Shown: positions 1-8,010, counted from the first letter of the stretch. The stretch: DNA of 64,000 bases from Brevibacterium sp. 'Marine' (GCF_012844365.1 NZ_CP051626.1:1860001-1924000), one strand, 5' to 3'. Program-made: numbers and translations. The notes: generated by a model not told the origin, from the letters alone.

Positions 1-2
1 GC

Positions 3-35
3 GCCTCCGGTGAACGACTTGAGGTGGCATTGTGA
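3..35 (+). CDS. 3' end of an upstream gene cut by the window edge
   Basis: Frame 3 is open from the first bases and ends at a TGA at 33-35. The last codons read ASGERLEVAL. The stop overlaps the GTG start of the next gene in a GTGA arrangement, so the two are probably translationally coupled. Only about ten codons are visible, so the product cannot be identified. In related actinobacteria GTPases of the next gene's type often occur in pairs, so a partner GTPase is a reasonable guess and no more. Confidence 0.4.
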   Translation, partial: ASGERLEVAL

Positions 36-1612
36 ACAGTTCTGCACAGACCGAGATCCGGCGCCTCGCCGATGGAATCCGACATGCGCTGTCACTGAGT
101 GAAGACAAGCTGGCCGGGGACGTTCGCACCGATGCCCAGAATCTGCTCGACCGGGCCGAGGACCGGCTGGGTCTGGGCGAGGACTTCACGGTCGTGGCGT
201 TCGCCGGGTCGACAGGCTCCGGCAAGTCCTCGCTGTTCAACGCGGTGGCCGGTCTCGAGATCGCCCGTGTCGGCGTGCGTCGACCCACGACCTCACGCCC
301 GACCGCATGCGTCTGGGGCGAAGGCGGCAACGATGTCCTCGACTGGCTGCACGTGCCCGAACGCAGCCGCACCTGGCGCGAATCGGCACTCGATGGCGAC
401 GATCAGAGACGCCTGCACGGACTGATCCTGCTCGACCTGCCGGACCACGACTCCACGGCTGTCGAGCACCGTGTCGAGTCGGATCGCCTGGTGGGACTCG
501 TCGACGTCGTGTTCTGGGTCGTCGACCCACAGAAGTACGCCGACTTCTCACTGCATTCGGAGTACCTGACCAAACTCGCCGAAAACAGTGCGAACATGGT
601 CGTCGTCCTCAACCAGATCGACAAACTCAGTCCGGAGGAGCAGAAAGCCGCAACCGATCATCTGCGCCAGCTGCTCAACGAAGATGGGCTGAGCGAGACG
701 AACGTGCGCATCTCCTCGGCAGTGTCCCGAGAAGGCATCCCGGAGATCCGCAGCATCCTCGCCGATACCGTCGACTCCAACGATGCCGCGGCCGAGAGGC
801 TGCTGGCCGATATGCAGGCGATGGCCAAACGGATCCGGAAGGAACTCGGAGAACCGGTCTCCTCCCCGGACGAATTGGCAGGCGCGTCCCGACTGGTCGA
901 GACGATGTCGGAAGCCGCCGGTGTCGAAGCTGTGGCGCAGACGGTGCACGACGATTACATCCGCCGTGCCTATCGGAAGACCGGCTACCCTGTCCTCGCA
1001 TGGGCACAGCGCAACGCGCCCGACCCTTTGGGTGCCAAGCACGGTCAGGACCGGGACGAGCTCGTCCGCGCCTCGGTGCCGGCGACGACGAGGGCCCAGA
1101 GCTCCCATGTCCGTCTCATGGCTCACGAACTCATCGCAGAATCCGTGTCGACCATGCCGCAGGCCTGGCAGAACGAGGCCGCGGCGGCGGAGAAGAAGAG
1201 CACGGACGAACTGTCTCAGAACCTCGACTCGGCCGTGACAGCTGTGGAGATCACCCGGCAGAGTCCCGGTTGGTGGTCGCTGGCACATACCCTGCAGATC
1301 ATCTTCTTCGTCGCCTCGCTCATCGGTCTCCTCGGCATCATCGTCTCCGCACTCGTCGCCGCGATCGGGTCGGGTGCCCTGCCGGCATGGTGCTGGATCG
1401 TCAGCTGCGGTCTGTTCGTGATCGGCTGCATCGGCTCCTTCGTGACTTCGCTGATGGCGAAGTCCGCGCGGGCCAGAGGTGCCGAAGAGGCCGCCGCCGA
1501 AGTCGACGGCAGGCTGCGAGACGCGGTCGGTGGCGTCGCTGAGAGCTCGTATCTCAATCCGGTGAAGACCGTCATCGGAGAGCATCGACGGGCCTACGAG
1601 ATGCTCGACTGA
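32..1612 (+). CDS. Membrane-anchored dynamin-like/YfjP-type GTPase
   Basis: A 526-aa GTPase. The G1 P-loop GSTGSGKSS lies at residues 59-67. A G3-like DLPD follows near residue 140, where the usual glycine of DxxG is replaced. The G4 motif NQID is near residue 195. The C-terminal third has a hydrophobic pair (roughly residues 420-480, starting WWSLAHTLQIIFF) that would form two membrane helices, as in membrane-associated dynamin-like GTPases. The GTG start overlaps the previous stop (GTGA), implying coupling to an upstream partner. A perfect hairpin terminator follows. The cellular role is unknown; membrane remodelling or stress is inferred from family resemblance only. Confidence 0.75.
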   Translation: MNSSAQTEIRRLADGIRHALSLSEDKLAGDVRTDAQNLLDRAEDRLGLGEDFTVVAFAGSTGSGKSSLFNAVAGLEIARVGVRRPTTSRPTACVWGEGGNDVLDWLHVPERSRTWRESALDGDDQRRLHGLILLDLPDHDSTAVEHRVESDRLVGLVDVVFWVVDPQKYADFSLHSEYLTKLAENSANMVVVLNQIDKLSPEEQKAATDHLRQLLNEDGLSETNVRISSAVSREGIPEIRSILADTVDSNDAAAERLLADMQAMAKRIRKELGEPVSSPDELAGASRLVETMSEAAGVEAVAQTVHDDYIRRAYRKTGYPVLAWAQRNAPDPLGAKHGQDRDELVRASVPATTRAQSSHVRLMAHELIAESVSTMPQAWQNEAAAAEKKSTDELSQNLDSAVTAVEITRQSPGWWSLAHTLQIIFFVASLIGLLGIIVSALVAAIGSGALPAWCWIVSCGLFVIGCIGSFVTSLMAKSARARGAEEAAAEVDGRLRDAVGGVAESSYLNPVKTVIGEHRRAYEMLD

Positions 1613-1666
1613 GTCGCAGACACGCACCTTCGACTCGAACTCACAACGTGTGCGACTTCGACCCTG

Positions 1667-1706
1667 ATGCCCTGTGGACACAGAACCACTGTCCACAGGG
1701 CATTTT
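1667..1706 (+). terminator. Rho-independent terminator after the GTPase gene
   Basis: A perfect 14-bp stem (1667-1680 with 1690-1703) and 9-nt loop are followed directly by TTTT. It lies 55 bases after the GTPase stop and ends that unit before the ssb-like gene. Confidence 0.85.
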
Positions 1707-1802
1707 CTGACCCTGGACAGCGGACCGGAGGATCGGGCTGACTGGAGATCCATGCGGACACCGCAGACCGCATGGTTTCATCACACCGATTTGGAGACAC
1801 CG

Positions 1803-2471
1803 ATGTCCGCAATCCCGATCACCGTCACCGGCACCATCGCCACAGAACCGACCGCACGCACACTTCCCTCCGGACGTGCCTGCGCCTCCTTCAGGCTGGC
1901 CGTCAATCATTGGAGAGTCGATAAGAGCACAGGCGAATTCATCGACGACGGAACCTCGTGGTTCGGCGTCGACTGCTACGGCGAGCTGGCCAGCAATTCC
2001 GCGATGTCGCTGACCACCGGGGCTGCGGTGATCGTGACGGGCAGTCTGAGGAACCGGGAATGGGCCACCGAGGAGCGCAGCGGAATCTCGCCGACTGTGG
2101 TTGCCGAGCACATCGGCCCCGATCTGAGATACGGAACTGCTCACTACAAGCGGGCGAAGGCAACCGATCGCTCTCAGCCGCCTGCCACACAGACGACCAC
2201 CGCGTCGGCCGGCTCGCCCGGTGCGGTCTGGGACGTCTTGGAACCCTCCCCGCCGGACACCGGCACCGGAGACAGCGAGAGCCTCGCCCCGCGGGGGCCG
2301 GTCAGGGCGACCGGGACAGGCGGGGAGGACGATCGCGGGACCGAAGCCGATGGCGGGACCGAACGCGACGTCACCATCGATTCCCCGGAAGCTGTGGGGG
2401 CAGACAGCAAGACGGGAGACGAAGACGATCCGATCGCACGTGAGACTGCGAACGCCGCAGCGCCGTTCTGA
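1803..2471 (+). CDS. Single-stranded DNA-binding protein paralogue (SSB-like)
   Basis: A 222-aa protein with an N-terminal OB fold (residues 1-120). ITVTGTIATEP, ASFRLAVNHW and a GAAVIVTGSLRNREW strand match bacterial SSB. The tail is long, acidic, Gly/Pro/Thr-rich and probably disordered. It ends in AAAPF, keeping the terminal Pro-Phe of SSB tails but not the usual adjoining aspartates. The ATG at 1803 is chosen because the SSB homology starts there and GGAGA lies just upstream; a longer frame upstream would run through the terminator hairpin. It stands alone rather than between rpsF and rpsR, so it is probably the second SSB (SsbB-type), not the replicative one. Confidence 0.82.
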   Translation: MSAIPITVTGTIATEPTARTLPSGRACASFRLAVNHWRVDKSTGEFIDDGTSWFGVDCYGELASNSAMSLTTGAAVIVTGSLRNREWATEERSGISPTVVAEHIGPDLRYGTAHYKRAKATDRSQPPATQTTTASAGSPGAVWDVLEPSPPDTGTGDSESLAPRGPVRATGTGGEDDRGTEADGGTERDVTIDSPEAVGADSKTGDEDDPIARETANAAAPF

Positions 2472-2572
2472 CCACATGGACTCGACGGTCCGAGGTCGAC
2501 TTGCTGCCGCGCTCGGTACGCGCGATCCGCTACAGTGAGATTGTCAATCGTCCCCTCTCGCCGAGGATTCAG

Positions 2573-3289
2573 ATGCGTCTCGTTCCTGTGCTGGGTGCCG
2601 CAGCACTGACTCTGGCACTGTCAGGCTGTTCACTTCTCGGCTTCGGCGCCGATGACTCGCAGCCGCAGCCGAAACAGACCCAGGCGAAGCCCGTTGCCGA
2701 AGTCGACAAGGTGCTCAAGGCACTCAAGCCGCTGACGGGCGACAAGGAAGCGGTGCCGTCGACGAAGAAGTTCTTCACCACGATGCTCGACGCCGGATAT
2801 GACCCCGAGCAGCTCGAGGCGACGATCGACGAATCTCCCCTGGGCAATGAGGTTCCTTCGAAGATGTTCGGCGTCAAGACCGACAAAGGCTGTGTCGTCG
2901 GCGAGATACGCAAGGGCAAAGCCACCGCCGACCTCGTCCAGCCGACCGAATCGACCGGCTCCTGCCTGTTCGGCGAGGTCGAACGGCCGAAGGGAGTCAA
3001 AGCGCCGAAGGGTGAGAAGCGCGACGAAGACGGTGACTCCAACGGTGCCGGCCACCTGCCCGGCGAGGATATCAACGGCGAAGATGGTGAGACCGAGAGT
3101 CCAACGCCGAGCGGTGACGACTCTGAGTCGGCGAGCACCGGGGGAGCGGAAGGGACTGCGGGCTCCGAAGGGGCCGAGGGTTCGGACAGTTCCCAAGGCA
3201 CCGACGGGACATCCGGGGAAGGCGGATCCGGGGAGACCTCGAACGAGGGCGACTCCTCCGGCGAAGCCCCCTCACTCGGCGGCGGCTGA
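2573..3289 (+). CDS. Secreted lipoprotein of unknown function, Ser/Gly/Glu-rich tail
   Basis: A 238-aa protein beginning MRLVPVLGAAALTLALSGCS, a typical signal peptide with an LSGC lipobox, so the mature protein should be lipid-anchored outside the cell. Residues ~35-140 form a compact domain (K..LKPLTGDKEAVPS, TKKFFTTMLDAGYDPEQL) resembling uncharacterised actinobacterial lipoproteins. The last ~90 residues are low-complexity Ser/Gly/Glu/Asp. The ATG at 2573 has GAGG upstream and gives a correct signal peptide; the frame is open upstream but would bury it. Function is unknown. Confidence 0.7.
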   Translation: MRLVPVLGAAALTLALSGCSLLGFGADDSQPQPKQTQAKPVAEVDKVLKALKPLTGDKEAVPSTKKFFTTMLDAGYDPEQLEATIDESPLGNEVPSKMFGVKTDKGCVVGEIRKGKATADLVQPTESTGSCLFGEVERPKGVKAPKGEKRDEDGDSNGAGHLPGEDINGEDGETESPTPSGDDSESASTGGAEGTAGSEGAEGSDSSQGTDGTSGEGGSGETSNEGDSSGEAPSLGGG

Positions 3290-3382
3290 ACAGTCCCACA
3301 CGGTCGATGCACCGCCTCGGCGGCTGGTGAACAACCCCGGGGTCTGCCGAGCGCCAAGTAGCGCTGGGGTGCGCCGAACCGA

Positions 3383-3388
3383 TAGCCT
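3383..3388 (+). promoter_or_regulatory. -10 element for ettA, suggesting a leaderless mRNA
   Basis: TAGCCT fits the actinobacterial TANNNT -10 pattern and ends 9 nt before the ettA ATG. The bases between (gagtgcact) contain no Shine-Dalgarno. A start site 6-9 nt after the -10 would fall at or next to the ATG. No convincing -35 is visible. Confidence 0.5.
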
Positions 3389-3397
3389 GAGTGCACT

Positions 3398-5080
3398 ATG
3401 GCCGAATTCATCTACACCATGCACAAGGCGCGCAAAGCGCACGGTGACAAAGTCATCCTCGACGATGTATCGATGTCGTTCTATCCCGGAGCGAAGATCG
3501 GTATGGTCGGCCCCAACGGCGCCGGCAAATCAACGATTCTCAAGATCATGGCGGGAATCGAGCAGCCCTCCAACGGTGAAGCTCGACTCAGCCCCGGGTA
3601 TTCGGTGGGCATCCTCATGCAGGAACCGCCGCTGAACGAGGAGAAGACCGTCCTCGGCAACGTCGAAGAAGGCGTCGGCGAGATCAAGGCGAAAGTCGAC
3701 CGCTTCAACGCGATCTCCGAGGAGATGTCCAACCCCGATGCGGACTTCGACGCCCTCATGGAAGAGATGGGCAAACTGCAGGAGGCCATCGACGCCGCAG
3801 ATGCTTGGGATCTCGACTCCCAGCTCGAACAGGCGATGGACGCTCTGCGGTGCCCACCGCCGGACGCGGACGTCTCTGTTCTCTCCGGTGGCGAACGCCG
3901 CCGGGTGGCGCTGTGCAAGCTGCTTCTCGAGAAGCCCGACCTGCTGCTCCTCGACGAGCCGACCAACCACCTCGACGCGGAATCGGTGCTCTGGCTCGAG
4001 CAGCACCTGAAGACCTACCCGGGCGCTGTCATCGCGATCACGCACGATAGGTACTTCCTCGACCACGTGGCCGAATGGATCGCCGAAGTCGACCGCGGAC
4101 ACCTCTACCCATATGAGGGCAACTACTCGACGTACCTCGAGAAGAAGCAGGAGCGCCTCCAGGTCCAGGGCAAGAAGGACGCGAAACTCGCCAAGCGACT
4201 CAAGGACGAACTCGAATGGGTCCGTTCGAACCCGAAGGCGAAGCAGACGAAGTCGAAGGCCCGTCTGGCGCGCTACGAAGAGATGGCAGCCGAAGCGGAG
4301 AAGACGCAGAAGCTCGATTTCGAAGAGATCCAGATTCCAGCCGGCCCCCGCCTCGGTGATGTCGTCATCGAAGCGGACAAGATCGAAAAGGGCTTTGACG
4401 GGCGCACACTCATCGACGGGCTCAGCTTCTCACTGCCGCGCAACGGCATCGTCGGTGTCATCGGCCCCAACGGCGTCGGCAAGTCGACGCTATTCAAGAC
4501 GATCGTCGGTATGGAAGAGCTCGACGGAGGAAACCTCAAGGTCGGAGAGACTGTGAAGATCTCCTACGTCGATCAGTCCCGCGGCGGAATCGATCCGGAC
4601 AAGAACCTGTGGGAAGTCGTCTCCGACGGACTCGACTTCATCCAGGTCGGCAAGGTGGAGATGCCCTCCCGCGCCTATGTCTCCGCGTTCGGATTCAAAG
4701 GCCCGGACCAGCAGAAGAAGGCGGGAGTCCTCTCGGGCGGTGAGCGCAACCGCCTCAACCTCGCGCTCACACTCAAACAGGGCGGAAACCTGCTCCTGCT
4801 CGATGAGCCGACGAACGATCTCGACGTCGAAACCCTCGGCTCTCTGGAGAACGCACTCCTCGAGTTCCCCGGCTGTGCCGTGGTCGTCTCGCACGATCGC
4901 TGGTTCCTCGACCGCGTCGCCACCCACATCCTCGCGTGGGAAGGCACTGAGGAGAGCCCGGCGAACTGGTATTGGTTCGAAGGCAACTTCGAAGCCTACG
5001 AGAAGAACAAGGTCGAACGTCTCGGCGAAGACGCGGCCCGTCCGCATCGAGTCACCCACCGCCGTCTCACCCGAGACTGA
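3398..5080 (+). CDS. ettA: Energy-dependent translational throttle protein EttA (ABC-F ATPase)
   Basis: A 560-aa cytosolic ABC-F protein that binds the ribosomal E site and gates the first elongation steps according to ATP/ADP level. It has two ABC domains: Walker A GPNGAGKST at 38-46, signature LSGGERRRV at 162-170, Walker B LLLLDE at 183-188, then a charged linker rich in Lys/Arg, then GPNGVGKST, LSGGERNRL and LLLLDE. The EttA-type arm insertion lies in the first domain (about 85-140). The C-terminus RPHRVTHRRLTRD is characteristic of EttA and separates it from Uup or drug-resistance ABC-F proteins. It has its own promoter and appears leaderless. Its probable terminator has been split by the IS element. 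Confidence 0.95.
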   Translation: MAEFIYTMHKARKAHGDKVILDDVSMSFYPGAKIGMVGPNGAGKSTILKIMAGIEQPSNGEARLSPGYSVGILMQEPPLNEEKTVLGNVEEGVGEIKAKVDRFNAISEEMSNPDADFDALMEEMGKLQEAIDAADAWDLDSQLEQAMDALRCPPPDADVSVLSGGERRRVALCKLLLEKPDLLLLDEPTNHLDAESVLWLEQHLKTYPGAVIAITHDRYFLDHVAEWIAEVDRGHLYPYEGNYSTYLEKKQERLQVQGKKDAKLAKRLKDELEWVRSNPKAKQTKSKARLARYEEMAAEAEKTQKLDFEEIQIPAGPRLGDVVIEADKIEKGFDGRTLIDGLSFSLPRNGIVGVIGPNGVGKSTLFKTIVGMEELDGGNLKVGETVKISYVDQSRGGIDPDKNLWEVVSDGLDFIQVGKVEMPSRAYVSAFGFKGPDQQKKAGVLSGGERNRLNLALTLKQGGNLLLLDEPTNDLDVETLGSLENALLEFPGCAVVVSHDRWFLDRVATHILAWEGTEESPANWYWFEGNFEAYEKNKVERLGEDAARPHRVTHRRLTRD

Positions 5081-5124
5081 TCTCAGTCCGGTCTGAGCCG
5101 CTTGGGTTCCGACTCGTCCTTCGC

Positions 5125-5146
5125 AGGCACAGTGATGCCCCGGTCG
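5125..5146 (+). repeat. Left half of a 22-bp palindrome, probable ettA terminator, split by the IS
   Basis: These 22 bases are the exact reverse complement of 6615-6636 on the far side of the IS; one further pair (5124/6637) also matches. Without the element the two halves would form a 22-23 bp stem with an ~18-nt loop, 44 bp after the ettA stop. That is a typical place and form for a convergent terminator. The alternative is that they are outer parts of very long IS ends. Confidence 0.75.
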
Positions 5147-5154
5147 ATGGCAGT

Positions 5155-5177
5155 TTCTAGGGGTCCTCGCAACACCT
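5155..5177 (+). repeat. IS left inverted repeat (IRL)
   Basis: A 23-bp end that pairs with 6582-6604 with three mismatches. It starts TTCTAG and ends CGCAACACCT. The transposase stop codon lies six bases inside. Confidence 0.75.
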
Positions 5178-5182
5178 GATGG

Positions 5183-6556
5183 TTAAGACATCATCAGTAA
5201 ATCACGAAGACGCTCGGCTGGGGTATCCCAGTCGAGCGTCTTGCGTGGACGACCATTGAGCTCTTGAGCGACGTGCTCAAGGTCTTCAGGCCCGTACGGC
5301 CGCAGGTCCGTGCTCTTCGGGAAGTACTGGCGCAGAAGCCCGTTTGTGTTCTCGTTGCTGCCCCGCTGCCAGGGTGAGTGCGGATCACAGAAATAGACCG
5401 GAACCCCAGTCGCGATGCTGAACTGCTTATGCGCTGCCATCTCGGTGCCCTGGTCCCAGGTCAGTGACCCCCGCAGATGCTCTGGCAGCGTACCGATCAA
5501 CCCGGTGAGCACGTCACGGACTTCCCCGGCGGTGTGCCCGCCGGGTAGATGCCCCAGGAGCACGTATCGAGTCGTTCGCTCCACCAGCGTCACGATCGCC
5601 GAAGCACTGCCTGGCCCGACGATCAGATCGCCTTCCCAATGGCCAGGCACCGCGCGGTCCTCGATCTCGGGCGGCCGCTCCGAAATCATCACCATCTCGT
5701 CGATGAATCTGGGCGTGCGCTGGCCGGGATGCTTGCGCGGCTTCCGGCGTGTCCTCCCGGTCCGCAGTGCCTCCGCGACCTCGCGCTTGAGCCCACCGCG
5801 GGCCTGGATGTACAACGCCTGATAGATCGTCTCCGGGCTCACTCTCATACTCTCGTCGTCGGGAAATTCCTTCCTTAGAGTGTGGCTGATCTGCTCCGGC
5901 GACCACCGTACCGACAGCTTCTCCTGCACGTACTCCCGCAACGACACGTGGGTGACGAGCTTCGAGGACTTCGGCCTGGACCTCGACGCTGCCCAGGCAC
6001 GATGGGCGACGTAGGGCTGATAGCGGCCTTCCTCAGAACGAGCATCGAGCTCACGCTTGATCGTCGAGGCAGGTCTTCCCAGCACGCGACCGATCGCGCG
6101 CAGACTCATGCCACTGCGATACAGGTCAGCGATCGTCTCCCGCTCCTCGAGCGAGAGATACCGGGGATGGAGCACGGCCTCCACCGCCGGCAGGGCGGGA
6201 ACTTCTACCTGCATAGTCATACCGGTGTTGTAATCGATTACGGTGCCATCGGGATAGATACGCGAGTTACTCACATGCCGGACACCCTGGTCCCAGTCCC
6301 GCGCTGAGCGCACGTTGACGCCAACTCTGGCCGCTGCTTCTGATTGCGACATGCCATCGGCGCGTAATTGCATGTACTCAGACTTACGAGGGTGAGGACC
6401 GTTTCCCCTGACCCCACGTCCACGGATCCCGACCCGCCGTGCCCACCCGTACGCGGTGTTCCGGTTGACACCGACCTCGCGAGCGGCGGCTGAGATCCCG
6501 ATGTCCGAACGCCTCAGCGTCTCGAGAAACTTCTCTTTCAACTCATTGAACGACAC
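5183..6556 (-). CDS. IS30-family transposase
   Basis: A 457-aa DDE transposase. The N-terminal ~100 residues hold helix-turn-helix DNA-binding segments (GISAAAREVGVNRNTAYGWA; MSQSEAAARVGVNVRSARDW). A second HTH typical of IS30 follows (LSLEERETIADLYRSGMSL). The catalytic core shows HWEGDLIVG (first Asp), TWDQGTEM (second Asp) and SNENTNGLLRQYFPK (Glu), the IS30 signature. The frame is undamaged and full length, so the enzyme should be active. The start is GTG at 6556; no in-frame ATG lies near. Its ribosome-binding region is inside the inverted repeat at the right end. Confidence 0.93.
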   Translation of the reverse strand: MSFNELKEKFLETLRRSDIGISAAAREVGVNRNTAYGWARRVGIRGRGVRGNGPHPRKSEYMQLRADGMSQSEAAARVGVNVRSARDWDQGVRHVSNSRIYPDGTVIDYNTGMTMQVEVPALPAVEAVLHPRYLSLEERETIADLYRSGMSLRAIGRVLGRPASTIKRELDARSEEGRYQPYVAHRAWAASRSRPKSSKLVTHVSLREYVQEKLSVRWSPEQISHTLRKEFPDDESMRVSPETIYQALYIQARGGLKREVAEALRTGRTRRKPRKHPGQRTPRFIDEMVMISERPPEIEDRAVPGHWEGDLIVGPGSASAIVTLVERTTRYVLLGHLPGGHTAGEVRDVLTGLIGTLPEHLRGSLTWDQGTEMAAHKQFSIATGVPVYFCDPHSPWQRGSNENTNGLLRQYFPKSTDLRPYGPEDLEHVAQELNGRPRKTLDWDTPAERLRDLLMMS

Positions 6557-6597
6557 GATCCCCGCAACTCCTTGAAGTTCAAGGTGTTGCGGGGATC
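6557..6597 (-). promoter_or_regulatory. 41-bp near-perfect palindrome covering the transposase RBS
   Basis: The two 20-base arms (6557-6576 and 6578-6597) pair with one T-T mismatch around a single central base. The palindrome ends exactly at the GTG start and contains the AAGGAG that would serve as ribosome-binding site. The outer arm lies in the right inverted repeat. In an RNA entering from outside the IS the site would be locked in a hairpin, while a transcript starting inside it would escape. This matches a known IS strategy against read-through expression; its use here is inference. Confidence 0.6.
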
Positions 6598-6604
6598 GCT
6601 AGAA
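6582..6604 (-). repeat. IS right inverted repeat (IRR)
   Basis: A 23-bp end that is the imperfect inverse of 5155-5177 (20/23). It overlaps the palindrome upstream of the transposase start. Confidence 0.75.
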
Positions 6605-6614
6605 CCCGCCGATC

Positions 6615-6636
6615 CGACCGGGGCATCACTGTGCCT
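6615..6636 (-). repeat. Right half of the split 22-bp palindrome
   Basis: Exact inverse of 5125-5146. It lies ~140 bp downstream of the minus-strand small membrane protein gene, so the intact palindrome could have ended transcription from both directions. The 137 bases from here to 6773 show no gene. Confidence 0.75.
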
Positions 6637-6773
6637 GTGCTGATTCGATTCTCTGCGTACACTGGGGCTGTCCACAAACTCTGGGTCTGTCCGCGGAACC
6701 TGAGTCCCGAACCAGGCCGACCCGTCTGTGCGTCCGGGTTCGATGAGGCCGTGTGGGTGAGCCGGGCTGTGAG

Positions 6774-6998
6774 TCAGTCCTGCGAGCGGCTGGTGAGTCC
6801 GCCGAGGCGCGCGATCCCTCTGAACAGGAGACGCAGGAGGATCGTGCCGATGACTCCGCACAGAACGGCGAGCAGCCCGCAGATCGCCACATGCAGATCC
6901 GTGCGTCCCATGAACGCCACGAGGCTGAGCAGCCCGATGACGAGAAACAGCGCCACGTTGACCAGTCGGCTGAGGATGGTGCCGATGATATCCATCAT
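6774..6998 (-). CDS. Small two-helix membrane protein, unknown function
   Basis: A 74-aa protein starting MMDIIGTILSRLVNVALF. Two hydrophobic helices (about residues 12-32 and 38-58) are separated by a short polar turn; the C-terminus is basic. The start at 6998 is chosen because AGGAG sits 7 nt upstream; an adjacent ATG at 6995 is equally possible. The frame is open further upstream, but that part is Arg-rich, overlaps tesB and is not credible. It begins 17 bases after the tesB stop on the same strand, so it is probably co-transcribed. I do not recognise a family. Confidence 0.6.
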   Translation of the reverse strand: MMDIIGTILSRLVNVALFLVIGLLSLVAFMGRTDLHVAICGLLAVLCGVIGTILLRLLFRGIARLGGLTSRSQD

Positions 6999-7015
6999 CG
7001 TCGGCTCCTGACGCG

Positions 7016-7924
7016 TCACGGAACGTCCTTGACCCGGACCATGCCCTCCTGTGCCACGGTGGCCAGCAGGGTTCCGTCCTGAGCGAAGATGCGCCCGTAG
7101 CCGAGCCCGCGTCCGCCCTGCGCAGCAGGAGACTCCTGCACATAGAGCATCCATTCGTCGACGCGCACTCGGTGGTGCCACCACATGGCATGGTCGAGAC
7201 TGGCCACGCGCAGACCCGGGGTCCGCCAGGTCAGTTCGTGGTGACGCAGCACCGGCTCGAGCAGATTGAAGTCACTGGCATAGGCCAGAGCGGCGGCATT
7301 GAGCACGGGATCGTCTCCGAAATTCGCGCCGGCCCGGAACCAGGAATGCTGTTCGGTGATGGAGGGATCGGACACGCCCGACGTGTGCAGGGACGGCTCG
7401 ATCGGACGGACTTCGAAAGGACGCTTCTTCAGCCAATCGCTGACGAGCGGAGAATCCTCGTCGCCGAGGTAGTCGAGCAGTTCCAAGCAGTCCTCGGGAG
7501 CCGGCAGATCGGTCGGCATCTGCTCGGCATGGCTGAGGCCGGGCTGCTCGTCCTGGAAAGACGCGCTCAGCGACAGGATCGGCGCACCCTTCTGATACGC
7601 GTGGACTCGGCGGGCCGAGAACGAACGGCCGTCGCGCAGCCGCTCGACTCCGAACTCGATGGGTTCGCTGACATCGCCGGCGCGCAGGAAATATCCGTGG
7701 AGCGAATGGATCAGGCGGTCGCTGGGAAGCGTGGCAGCGGCCGCCACGACACACTGTGCGAGCACCTGCCCGCCGAAGACCCGACCGTCTGGTTTGTATT
7801 GGCTGTGACCGATGAAGAAATCCGTTTCGCTGGAGGCCGCGGTGAACTCGAGCCTGCGCAAGGCGAGGATCTCGTGCAAGGTCGCTACGTTCGCCTCCGC
7901 TTCGGTGGATGCTTCGTCGGTCAT
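7016..7924 (-). CDS. tesB: Acyl-CoA thioesterase II (TesB family)
   Basis: A 302-aa double-hotdog enzyme that hydrolyses medium- and long-chain acyl-CoA to free acid and CoA in the cytosol. Family marks are FIGHSQYKPDGRVFGGQVLAQ in the first hotdog, LHGYFLRAGD, YASDFNLLEP with the catalytic Asp, and SLDHAMWWHHRVRVDEWMLY near the C-terminus. The ATG at 7924 is preferred because GGGAGAAG lies just upstream; an in-frame ATG 45 bases earlier would add an Arg/Pro-rich stretch. It is divergent from a second, unrelated thioesterase at 8011, so acyl-CoA turnover is the local theme. The small membrane protein follows in the same unit. Confidence 0.9.
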   Translation of the reverse strand: MTDEASTEAEANVATLHEILALRRLEFTAASSETDFFIGHSQYKPDGRVFGGQVLAQCVVAAAATLPSDRLIHSLHGYFLRAGDVSEPIEFGVERLRDGRSFSARRVHAYQKGAPILSLSASFQDEQPGLSHAEQMPTDLPAPEDCLELLDYLGDEDSPLVSDWLKKRPFEVRPIEPSLHTSGVSDPSITEQHSWFRAGANFGDDPVLNAAALAYASDFNLLEPVLRHHELTWRTPGLRVASLDHAMWWHHRVRVDEWMLYVQESPAAQGGRGLGYGRIFAQDGTLLATVAQEGMVRVKDVP

Positions 7925-8010
7925 GGGCTTCTCCCTCGGATGACTGGGCCAATCGTGCGTACGAGTCACGATCCTATCGCGTGCGGCATCGGCGTGATGA
8001 AGGTGGCATG

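Larger units (their letters stand above)
5155..6604 (-). mobile_element. IS30-family insertion sequence, intact, ~1.45 kb
   Basis: The boundaries are the outer ends of 23-bp imperfect inverted repeats (20 of 23 match), TTCTAG...CGCAACACCT at the left and its complement at the right. The inner CGCAACA core resembles IS30-family ends. It carries one full transposase gene on the minus strand and no passenger gene. No clear 2-3 bp target duplication is seen at these ends. The insertion lies at the centre of a palindrome and interrupts no reading frame. The intact ends and gene suggest a recent or still active element. Confidence 0.8.

Noticed and set aside
1674..1802. N-terminal extension of the SSB-like protein
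   Set aside because: It would run through a perfect terminator hairpin and lacks SSB homology. The ATG at 1803 has a proper ribosome site.
5081..6773. A host gene broken by the IS element
   Set aside because: Joining the flanks gives no protein-like frame; only a palindrome is interrupted. ettA ends normally with its family C-terminus before the IS.
6999..7184. N-terminal extension of the small membrane protein into tesB
   Set aside because: It overlaps the tesB coding end and is Arg-rich, whereas a good AGGAG lies before 6998.
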